Made by a program: the position numbers and the translations under genes
Notes under the pieces: model-generated
The model's database searches: none
What the model was told of the DNA's origin: nothing
Seen by the model: only the letters and a program-made list of their open reading frames with translations
Part shown: positions 55,061-64,000 of the stretch, one piece after another
How positions within the stretch are numbered: position 1 is the stretch's first letter
Layout: the number at the start of each line of letters is the position of its first letter
Source of the DNA: Galeopsis tetrahit
Lineage: Eukaryota; Streptophyta; Magnoliopsida; Lamiales; Lamiaceae
DNA: 64,000 nucleotides
Direction: 5' to 3'
NCBI GenBank assembly: GCA_963675135.1
Contig: OY776130.1
Coordinates: 63,088,867 to 63,152,866, forward strand

Positions 55061-55660
55061 CTGGAAATATCAATGGATATATTGGTAAATTTTAAAAATT
55101 ATGAAAATTTAGAAAGAGTTTTAATACATGAATTTAACAAAACAATTTGAACACATTTAATTCGTAATAAATTTAACAAAATATAATATACAAATGTTAT
55201 TTCATATGATATTTTTTTTAAATTTATCGACATTTTCTCGATATTATTATTTCATATCGATATTTTTAATTTTTTTTTTTATAAATATCGTGAAAATATC
55301 GATTTTTCTCAATATGGATATCGGTGACCACGAAAATTGAATATATCGGGATATTTCCGAATATTTTTTCATCTACGTTTACATTCCCAACTCATTTTTC
55401 TTTCTTCTATTTTCACTCATTTTAACTATATCATTCATGAAAAAAAATAAATCAATAAAAAAAAACCAATAAATTACAATAAAAACATATGCATATTTTA
55501 ATTTTAGGTTGTGGGTGGATGTGTAGATTTAATTTGAGTAGGTATTTCAAATAAAATGATTTAAAAATAGATGAATTTCAATTGATAGAGTTTTAGTTAG
55601 AATTATTTTCTAAGTATTTGAAATTCATTTATAATAACAACTGAAATAGATTTGAACAAT
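55061..55660. other. AT-rich intergenic stretch with ATATCG repeats
   Basis: There are many degenerate ATATCG/CGATAT words at 55220-55360. No gene seen. Confidence 0.5.
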
Positions 55661-56599
55661 AAATTTAAGGGGATTTCACATAAAAGGTCATTTCACTTAG
55701 TGTTTTTTTAAATAAAGACATGATTCAAAATAGTTTCAGAATAAGGACAAAATGGCACATAAATGTACCATCATGCCCTTAATACATAAATTCGGAATTA
55801 ATATGGAGAAATTATTTAAATGTTTGAAATTTAAAGCTGACTCTATCAGCTCACTAATTCCGAGAATTACGCAATTAAGAAAAACCTTCCTAAAATTAAA
55901 CTCCCTCAACAACACCGGTCAGAAGAGATTAATTTTGTGCAGAAATTTGGGGTTTTTCAATTTGTGAAGAAAGGAAGTCGAGAAGTACTGAAGAAGACGA
56001 AGTGAAAAGTGATAAGGTCATTGTGCAGATTTAGTCTACCTGGAAGGTTTATCAAGGAGGAAAAAGACTACATCGATTGTACTTTCTGGTGGTGAGTTAT
56101 AATGTTTTCATTATATTTAGTGACTATTCTACATCTTTCTGTTTTTTAATTTTGTTGGATGGAAATCTGATGAAAGTTTTGTTAACTCACAGAAAATATG
56201 CAATCTTGAATGACACACTCTGTTTTTTGACAAAACGAATTGAGGGTTTTGTAGATTGATAGATTAGGCCTAAAGCATAATAATAATACATTCTAGTTTT
56301 TGGAATAAACACTGTAATCGTAACATGCATTTAGGAAACATGAAAAATGTGAACTTTTTGTGTTAACTGGGGTAGAATATTCTCGAGAACTTGGGTTTTG
56401 ATGGACATGTTTAATTTATATGCATAAGAAATAATTTTTTTTTGTGAGATTTGTGAAAATTTATAAAATAAAACCTATATGTTTATGTTTCGACTTGATG
56501 TGTATGTTTGATTCAATTTATGCTCTGTTTTCCAACTTTTTGACATAAGAAAAAGATATTTTTCAGCTTATAACTTAAAATTGTTTCGAATATGCAGAT

Positions 56600-59433
56600 A
56601 TGGGCAGAGTTACAAAGGGAATACAAATACGGGATGTGGATGAAAGACGAAAAAGAAAAAGGGAAGAAAAGAAGTCCCCAAAGGTTGAGATCATGAAAAC
56701 CAGAGGTAAAAGATGTGAATATAGGTTCTGTATGTCTACTATGTGCATTATAATGAGGTTATTGGATAGATATTTGTTCAATGACATGTTTTTTTAGTAT
56801 AATATGCAAATCCAATATAGTGTTTTATCATTGTTTGCAGCTTCAAGTAGCAAAAAGACATATAACAAGGATAAACAAGGGAAACGTAAAGGTTACAAAA
56901 TCTAATTTTAAAGTTAAATATTGTCTGTAATTGTATTCACTTATTAATTATTCTACATATCCATAATATAGGTGAGCATATTGTAAGGGGTGTTATTATA
57001 CATTCAGATTCGGGTAAGTCATCAATTATATATATTATGGGGTCAAAGTTGTTTAAAGAATTTCATATATGATTCAAAAAGGGAAATATAAAGTATTTAT
57101 TTGATTTTTATTTAGATTTTGAAAGCGATGAAGAAAGCAAGAAAATGAAGGTTCTTTGTTCTTCAGATTCTGAGGGTAAGTTATTTGGTATATTTAATAA
57201 GTAAATGTAAAACTTTTACATATTATTTAATGGAAATATATGCAGAAGTGGAAAGCGAAGATGACGTGGAAAGTGAAGATGATGTTAAAAGCGAAGATGA
57301 TGTGAAAATCAAGCATAAGTCTACGAAGAAGTGTCGATATGTGAAAATTAAGAACAAATTTGGTTAGTATCTTGTTTTGTTAATTAGTATATTGCATAAA
57401 GTTATGTTATCATATGGAGAATGATTAATGTATTCTGACTATACGAATTAACATATTTTTTCTTTGTTGTCTTGAAGATAATGTAAATGTTGTTTCAAAG
57501 AACAACTATTACAGATCGAATTTGAGAACAACATTCTATGATCTGAAACAGTTTGAATTGAGACAAGATCACTACATAGAGCTAAAACATACACCTTTTT
57601 GGTTGCTGTTGGAGTCTATTCTAATCAATGGAAACACGGAGATGATTAAGAATACATCAAAGTTTGAGAAGGATATAATAAAGATTGTAAGAAACTTTGA
57701 TGAAGATTCTGAGCGTTTCTTAGTTTCATCTAAAGAGTTGGGGGTTAACAAACATGATGCAGAAGTTATATTTGGGATTGTTTCTGGTGAGGAGAAAGTC
57801 AAAATGAAGGGAAGTAACTATACTCATCCTGCATGGATACAAAGGTCTTTCAGTGAGGAATTAGAAGGTCAAGACCAATACTTTCCCCTGTACAAAAATA
57901 TTTTAAAACGAAAGATAAATGAATTCAGCCATCGAACGGATAAGCAGTCGATTCAGGATGTTGCACGTTTGTTATGTGCCTACGTAATGGCTGGTATACT
58001 CTGTCCAGTCAGAAGTGGGGCCGTTCCTTGGTTTCTTACGTCTTACCTTGAAGATTTCTACAAAATGTGCAATTATGATTGGAGCAGTTACATTGTTGAA
58101 GTCCTAATTACTCTAATAAAAAAGAGTAAAGATTTGAAGGCGTGGGGATGCGCAATGCTATTGCCGGTATACAAACATTCTTTAATATTCTGATGTTACT
58201 ATAGTACATGCAATATTTATTTACTAATATATTTAAGTGTTTATGCAGTATTGGTTGTGCGAGCACACAACGTGGGTTGATCCAATTGACGAGAAGGCAT
58301 TCCCAAGATTTCTAAAATGGGATTTGCATGATTTAAATTATGCAATCTCTCGTGGTAAATTGCATAGGCATTCACGGGTGCGAACTATATTTCTTTCTAG
58401 CATTCTGTATCCAAAATTTAAATAAGTTGCATAAATATTGAGGATATGACTGTTTATTAATTATATTAATATTTATCATCAGGTGTCCACTGGAATTTTG
58501 AAGGCTGCACATTGGGAGAAGCAGAAATTCTCTGAGCTGGCTAAATTTAGAGATGCAGAAAGGTCATTGAGGGGTGCAGAAGCAGTGAGTAATGTTGATA
58601 ACGTGACGAAGGTCAATCAGAAGTCTACAGCAGATGGTTTATCAGTTGGGATGTCAAAGTCTCTTGATAATCCTAACTTTGTTTTAGGGGAGTCCTCGTC
58701 AAAACATGTTGGTTCAACATCAAAGGTGAATGATGTTATGTTTGAAGATGGGCCTTCGTTTGATCTTGGTAACGATTTCACAACTATTTCTAATGGGCCA
58801 TCTTATGATGATATTGTCAAGAAAGTTTGCTGTGATCTGAAGAATACTGAACTGAATTCTGATGGAACAACATCTGAATCCCCTAATGTTGACAGGGTGA
58901 ATAAGGCAGTTGAGGATGTTAATGATGTTAATCCAATGACTGTTGTTGGAGATGACATAAGGCATGGAGAGACAACTGAAGAATTACGCCGACAGATAGT
59001 TGTTTTGATGCTGGATAACGAGTTGAAATCAAAGAAAGTTGAAGAATTAGTTGTTAAGCTTGACAATCTGGAGAAGGATATGGAGAAGAAACTGTCTTTT
59101 TATGAGTTTGAAAGGAAAGGCAGGAACGAGATAATAGATAGGCTGGAGATGGAGATTCAGGTTTTGACTGCAGAAGCAGCTATGCTAAGAACACTGAGCA
59201 AGATCGACACTGTTTATGAAGATCAAGAGGTGCTTGATCAAATCGATGAAATTGAGAAAGCAGAATTGCAGAAGTCTTCTGGTGAGAAGATTCATGCAGA
59301 AGTTAATAAGGGAAGTGCTGAAGTTGGACAGACATCCGAGAAAACTCCATCTCCTAAAGAACTTGTTGATAAAAAGAAGAAAAAAGTGGTTGATCCTAGT
59401 TCATTGATACTGCGTGTGCGAAGTAGAAGTTAA
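56600..59433 (+). CDS. MULE second gene, 714-residue protein of unknown function (8 coding exons)
   Basis: Exons inferred from GT-AG borders with kept frame: 56600-56705, 56841-56891, 56972-57013, 57116-57175, 57246-57362, 57478-58166, 58249-58377 and 58483-59433, totalling 2145 nt. The start is MGRVTKGIQIRDVDERRKRK, basic and nuclear-signal-like. Exon 5 carries three acidic SEDDV repeats. Exons 6-7 form a globular helical region (FWLLLESILING; GILCPVRSGAVPWFLTSYLE; WLCEHTTWVDP). It loosely resembles the plant mobile-domain/DUF1985-like regions found in transposon-associated genes. Exon 8 is acidic with a coiled coil (about 58980-59270) and ends in a Lys-rich motif and LRVRSRS. A 5' leader intron (about 56090-56597) is likely. 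No catalytic motif was recognised. It may be a MURB-position accessory protein. Confidence 0.7.
57258..57311 (+). repeat. 18-bp in-frame tandem repeat in MULE gene 2
   Basis: Three 18-bp units of GAAGATGAxGTxAAA type encode the repeated acidic Ser-Glu-Asp-Asp-Val. Confidence 0.8.
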
Positions 59434-59525
59434 AGGAGAAATTATTGAAATAAGAAATATTACTCAATTCGTGATGTCTAAATACGGTAACAAAAAAAAA
59501 TGCAGTAAGAAACCTAAAAATAATT

Positions 59526-62107
59526 CTAATGAGAAGTATTGGTCTTATCTGTTCCAAACACAGTTGCACACGTTAAAGAATCGTGTCTGCCTTTTTTGCC
59601 ACATGTCTTACAAGTAGTCGGTTTTGTCTTCCGAAATTCTCCATATGAAGTTATCCACTTTTGTTTCGGTCTTCCTGGCGGGTTATGCAGAATAAGAGGT
59701 AGAATCTTTTCTTCATCATTCATCATTCATCATTCGTATACCTGTACTCGTATCTTTCAGTTTGTGGGACAGGTATAAGATTAGCTGCATAACACTCCTT
59801 GTAACTAGAGGTGAAAAAGCATTCTTCAACAACATTATTAATGGTTGAGCAATGCTTTTTTATAACACCTACTGCATGTGCACATGGAAAGCCTTTTATT
59901 TGCCAATCAAAACACGTACATATATTATATGCAATATCAACAGTGACTGTGGGTTTTGAAGACACTTCAAATTGTCCATTGGGATATATAGATACGGACC
60001 ATGATGCACTAATATTACCCAACTCATTCCAAAGTTGCTCTTTGCTCGGAACTAACAAACCTGTCCACTTACTGCTATTTTCTCGCCTCTCCACAAACCA
60101 TCTAGATATCTCTTTCCTTATAGAGTCAATCATATAAGTTACGGGCAAACCTCTAGCTTCACGGATCCATGAATTAAACGACTCGGCAGCGTTTGACGTC
60201 ATCTCTCCATATCTCTTAAGGTGAGGTGAGTGTGCAACAACCCATCTTTCGTAAGGCAGATCTTGAAGCCATTCCTCAGCAATTCGACCTCCAACTTTCT
60301 TAAATTCTTCAATTTTTTCGTTGAAAATCCTCGTTATTGGAGCATATGCACATTGCCTAAACAAATCAGCCATATTCTCACGATATTGTGTATTCCATCC
60401 TCCCCCACATCGACCCTTAAGGTTTGATAAAAGATGGTACAAACAGTAAAAATGGGCAGGATCACTCCATACGTCATAAAATGCAGACATCAAACCTGTA
60501 TTTCTGTCGGAGATATAGATTACATTTTTCGGGTGAGTAATGAGATCACGAAGTTTAGTTAGAAACCAAGCCCAATTGCTTCTGTTTTCAGCGGAAACAA
60601 TTGCAAAAGCAACTGGAAACAGACCTATACAAAAAAGGGAAAGTATCCTATTAGTAATCTACAAAAATTAAGTAATCCGTTTAATACATAAATCACATCT
60701 GCAGGCCTGGAGAAATTAAATTAATAATAACAGATATTTCATATTAGATAGAAGCAAAATCTTCTGCAGAATCAAAATCTGATAAATACATTCAACAATT
60801 AACAAAATGACAAAGATACTAAACTTCATAATTAAACAGTAAGGAATTCAATAATGAAAAGAATTTTACCATTGTCACCATCCTTCGCCGTGGCAGCAAG
60901 CAGAACACCTTTTGACCTCCCCTTTAAAAATGTCCCGTCGATAAAAAGCAATGACCTACATTTTTTGAATCCTTCCTTACAAGCGTTGAACGAGATGAAG
61001 ATTCGTTCAAAATGGTTAGTCACATTGTTTTTCTCCAGGTCAACTATACTACCCGGATTAGTACGTTTTACCGCATCACTATACCACCGTAATTGATCAT
61101 ACGATTCGTCATAGCTGCCAAAAATCTCATCCCTTGCAGCTTCAATTCCCCGCCAAATTTTAGAATATGTAACATCAAATCTATAATTCAGCTTGATGTA
61201 TATCATCACTTCCTTTACAGTCATAGTAGGATTGCCCCTAACACTTTGCAAGAGGATTTCCTTTAGAAGTTTCACACCAAACCTATTCTTTTTTCCAAGT
61301 AGAAGGTTACCCACACATTTGTGTATGAGATTGGGTTTGTACAACACAAATCCAGTATTCATGGGCAATTGTTTGGCTTTTATGAACCAATCACAACTAG
61401 TTGCATCTTTCTCAGAACACACCACATGTATATATCTAGGGGAATTCTTCATAAATACATACTTGAAATTAAGTTTAGTTGAATACTTTATCAATTCAAT
61501 TCTAAACTCAGGTGCACCACCAACAAAAAATTCACCAATCTTCATGATTTTTCCCCAATGATCAGACAAGTAGGTCTTAGTTTTATCAGTTGGACTTATA
61601 TCAAACTTTGGTACGCTACCCACTCCCATAAATTCATTGGACACAATATTTTTGTTTTGATTCACAGATACTCTTTGGGATGCATAGTAATTAACAATAA
61701 GATTCTCTCTTTTAGAATTACTTTCTACATCTCCAGAAATCTGCAGAAAACTAGATGGAACATTACACCCACGGTCGTTACAGTCTATTGACCTATTTTC
61801 CAAATTTTCAGAATTCTGGTTCGCAACAATGGGAACAGATGAATTTTCAAAATCTAAACAAACATTAACTAGTTTTTCTGAAGAAAACCGGCAAAACTCA
61901 ATTAATCCACCCAAATCATCGTCTGATGCCAAACAACAATTATTAATACTACCAACTGAATAAGACATTGATATACTATTGGAAAAAAAACGTAGGCCAC
62001 ATACCGATGATTTGATTCACAACATCTGCATACAGTGAAGATCGACTAACACGAACCAACTTAGTCTTCCCATTGAATTCGACTTTAAGAATTACCACAC
62101 AATCCAT
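59526..62107 (-). pseudogene. MURA-type transposase of the MULE (one 7-bp-repeat frameshift)
   Basis: Exons on the minus strand: 62107-62005, 61955-60870 and 60624-59526, with GT-AG introns and kept phase. Exon 1 and the start of exon 2 form a PB1-like N-terminus (VEFNGKTKLVRVSRSS; then ASDDDLGGLIEF). The MuDR-type DNA-binding region follows (KYVFMKNSPRYIHVVCSEKD...C-W-F-KAK). The MULE catalytic domain starts LLFIDGTFLKGR (first Asp) and continues GLFPVAFAIVSAENRSNWAW and YISDRNTG (second Asp). A SWIM zinc finger reads CTCFDW...FPCAH. After YEYRYTNDE three copies of a 7-bp unit (59714-59734) shift the frame into a TGA. The C-terminal NPPGRPKQKW and a CKTC...H...C knuckle lie in the next frame, ending at TAG/TGA-bounded 59526. 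About 757 codons are expected with a single unit. The third acidic residue was not assigned. Confidence 0.85.
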
Positions 62108-62626
62108 CGATTCAAATTCTGCAGCTAAAATTAGAAAAAATGCAGAACACGATAAACAGATTCTGAGGGACGAGGAATTCTGAATTAATGCGGTTTTTGG
62201 GAAATTAGAATTGCTTTAATTGAAAATTCCTATGAATCGTGCAGATTACAAACGAAATAAGGAAGGTGAGATTCTTATTTCCATATGCGTGATATTAAAC
62301 AGAATGCCTGCGAAATATATGGAATGTATGACTTGTTCAATTATTATATAAATTGGTTATTTACATATGTTTTTGTCTTTTTTTAAAAAGATTATAAAGG
62401 TTGTCCTTATTTAAGAAGCTAAGTGTCTAAATGACATTTTTTATAAATTTTCTCTAAATTTAAAATTCATAAATCAAATCCCTCCCTCCAAATGAAGTCT
62501 TATAATTTTGTTAACATTTTAATAGTTAATATAGGTAACAAAATATAATTAAAGTGACATAATTAAAATTTTGATCATTTAATTTTTTGGATAGCGCAAA
62601 ATTACAATAATTTATGAAATAAAATT

Positions 62627-62855
62627 GGTAAAGTCTAGTATGCACTCGAGTGCATGTTATGCACCCTAGTCCAGTTTTACTGACTTACACTTTTTGGTAA
62701 ATGGTGTTGCACTTTTCAATTATTACTAAAAATATTATTATACAGTTTAATAATTAAAAAGTGCAACACCATTTACCAAAAAGTGTAAGTTAGTAAAACT
62801 AAAAAGTGCAATATAGACTAGTGCACATGCACTCGAGTCCATATCAGACCAACCC
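62627..62855. mobile_element. Foldback MITE, copy 2, with 9-bp target duplication
   Basis: The ends GGTAAAGTCTAGTATGCACT and the inverse of ...CCATATCAGACCAACCC are inverted repeats. The interior arms around AACACCATTTACCAAAAAGT are also complementary. Exact 9-bp repeats AATAAAATT flank it at 62618-62626 and 62856-62864. Same family as 1235-1440. Confidence 0.88.
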
Positions 62856-63028
62856 AATAAAATTTCCTCCTGTAATTATCTAGAGACATCTACGGAGTTT
62901 GGGTGTAACGGTGTTGAAGCTAGAAACTTCCGCAACTATTGAATAAAATCCTAAAACCCTTTCCCCAATTCTCCCAAATTCCTCGATTTCTAATTCTCAA
63001 AGCTATCAACAAACAATTGAAGAAGAAG

Positions 63029-63349
63029 ATGTTCTTCTTTTTCGTCGGAGGATTAGAGCAGCAGGCAAGGCAGATTTTGAAGAGCGGCGTCGGAAGATGC
63101 ATTGCGTGCGGATCACGCGCCGATCTCGTGGAGTATGAGAAAGTGCTCAAGCTCTTCTTCGTGCCGGTATGGCGGTGGCCGGGAAAGGATCCGCTCATGC
63201 ACTGTGACAATTGCAAGCTCTTCTTCCCTCAGTCGCTCTCTCCGCCGCCGCAGAAGGCGGCTCTGGAGGCGGCTTTGAAGTGTCGATTCTGTGCTTGTCA
63301 GGTGGATCCCTCGTTCAGGTTCTGTCCTTCTTGCGGATCTGCTCTGTGA
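63029..63349 (+). CDS. Zinc-ribbon protein (zinc_ribbon_15-like), 106 residues
   Basis: ATG 63029 (MFFFFVGGLEQQARQIL) is preferred over in-frame ATG-less upstream sequence because the MFFFF start is the usual one for this plant protein type. It has a short hydrophobic start, then CIAC, later CDNC, then CRFC and CPSC: four Cys pairs that can form two zinc ribbons. Between them is VEYEKVLKLFFVPVWRWPGK, a block typical of the family. It is a single exon ending TGA. Its composition and lack of repeats mark it as an ordinary host gene. The molecular role is not known to me. The MITE ends about 170 bp upstream of the start, inside the likely promoter. Confidence 0.85.
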   Translation: MFFFFVGGLEQQARQILKSGVGRCIACGSRADLVEYEKVLKLFFVPVWRWPGKDPLMHCDNCKLFFPQSLSPPPQKAALEAALKCRFCACQVDPSFRFCPSCGSAL

Positions 63350-63722
63350 ATAATGGAATTACTGTTTCATTTTTTCTCTGTTTTCTGTGATTTGGAATTG
63401 GAGATAGAATTGATGTTTTTTTGTAATGGAGAATTAGAAATAGAAATAGATATTGAGAATTGTATGCTGTGTTGTTTATATTTTGTATTTTGGTACATTG
63501 AGAATGTTAAATTGGGGATCATCTATGGCAATTAGGTTGAAAAAAAAGATGAATTTTGATGTTCTAAAATTCCAAATTATAACTGTAGAACAGAATCATG
63601 ATTCATCATCTGCCTTTGTTTATTCTACTACTAGGATATCATGATCACCATTTTGGTCTTAAAAATGATCCCTTGTAGGAGAGTGATCCTTTAAACAAGA
63701 TATGATGAATTATTAGAAGCAA

Positions 63723-63790
63723 AAAGGGTTATACCAGTCTCATTTGGCTTTAACACAAAGGGTTATACCAGTCTCATTTGGCTTTAACAC
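63723..63790. repeat. Perfect 34-bp tandem duplication
   Basis: 63723-63756 and 63757-63790 are identical, starting AAAGGGTTATACCAGTCTC. Confidence 0.95.
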
Positions 63791-63943
63791 ATACATGTAG
63801 GTAGATCCTATGTTCGTGATTTCAATATAATTTTATTACTTTCTCAAGACACTGTAACCAAAACAAAGGCCACTAGGTGTGTTTGCAAATATAACTACCA
63901 GCTTCCTAGCAAGTGAAGCATTTTTGTGGTGCAAACACTTGTG

Positions 63944-63958
63944 GAACGGAGGGAGTAT
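63944..63958. repeat. Half Stowaway-type terminus
   Basis: GGAACGGAGGGAGTA resembles a Stowaway end with its TA. The partner end is not in the window nearby, so this is a remnant or the identification is wrong. Confidence 0.3.
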
Positions 63959-64000
63959 TTTTTTCATTACAACTTTTATTATTGCTCAAACGCAAGGAAC

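Larger units (their letters stand above)
55670..62454. mobile_element. Autonomous-type MULE (MuDR-like) with two convergent genes
   Basis: It is flanked by exact 9-bp direct repeats TAAATTTAA (55661-55669 and 62455-62463). The ends are diverged inverted repeats: the left has ATAAAAGGTCATTTCAC...AAATAAAGACA, and the right on the minus strand has ATAAAAAATGTCATTTAGACAC...AAATAAGGACA. It holds a MURA-type transposase on the minus strand and a multi-exon second gene on the plus strand, with stops only about 90 bp apart. Layout and duplication length fit Mutator-like elements. Confidence 0.85.
63350..64000. other. 3' flank of the zinc-ribbon gene
   Basis: No further gene seen. It contains a 34-bp tandem duplication and, near the edge, half of a Stowaway-type end. 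Confidence 0.5.

Noticed and set aside
55752..55967. Small plus-strand ORF at the left end of the MULE
   Set aside because: It covers the terminal region and likely leader, has no domain, and has no matching splice frame.
60854..61791. Plus-strand frames opposite the transposase
   Set aside because: They are shadows of the minus-strand gene, which has the catalytic and zinc-finger motifs.
63353..63535. Small ORF after the zinc-ribbon gene
   Set aside because: Low-complexity Glu/Ile/Phe sequence in the likely 3' untranslated region.

Overview
The window is plant nuclear DNA, most likely from a eudicot. It is AT-rich and dominated by transposable elements, with GT-AG introns, plant-type MITEs, a tRNA-derived SINE and one small conserved plant-type gene. 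I could not run a database search, so family names rest on motifs read by eye.

About two thirds of the window (3439-48161) is one stack of insertions. The outermost layer is a Mutator-like non-autonomous element carrying a broken UDP-glycosyltransferase fragment. Into it went Ty1/copia element C (minus strand, 4887-48072, target duplication AAAAA). Into the third ORF of C went copia element B (plus strand, 9258-39161, duplication CTTCC). Into the 5' LTR of B went copia element A (plus strand, 9622-24213, duplication AATGC). All three copia elements look like the Sirevirus (Maximus/SIRE) lineage: long LTRs (about 1.24-1.63 kb), an initiator-Met tRNA primer site, a gag with a CX2CX4HX4C knuckle and coiled coil, copia domain order PR-INT-RT-RH with YVDD, and a long extra ORF between pol and the 3' LTR. 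LTR differences counted by eye (about 17 for C, 11 for B, 9 for A) agree with the nesting order. All three gag-pol regions carry stops or frameshifts. The third ORF of B is open for 1584 codons.

The most interesting signals are in the copia elements. (i) A polypurine tract copy lies in frame inside the third ORF of all three elements. (ii) Just before the 3' end of B there are about nine copies of a motif matching the 3' end of initiator tRNA-Met, complementary to the primer binding site. (iii) All three have an in-frame stop followed by a TTGCAG|G acceptor-like motif at the gag/pol boundary. (iv) The ORF3 family is conserved but of unknown function, preceded by a plant-like leader.

The right part (48-62.5 kb) holds a non-autonomous MULE, a 5'-truncated LINE, MITEs, tandem repeats, an LTR-like segment, and a nearly complete 6.8-kb autonomous-type MULE (55670-62454, 9-bp target duplication TAAATTTAA). 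That MULE has two convergent intron-containing genes: a MURA-type transposase on the minus strand, broken only by a 7-bp repeat expansion, and a 714-codon gene of unknown role on the plus strand. The only gene that looks like an ordinary host gene is a 106-residue zinc-ribbon protein at 63029-63349. The left 3.4 kb holds MITEs, a SINE and diverged repeats, but no host gene.
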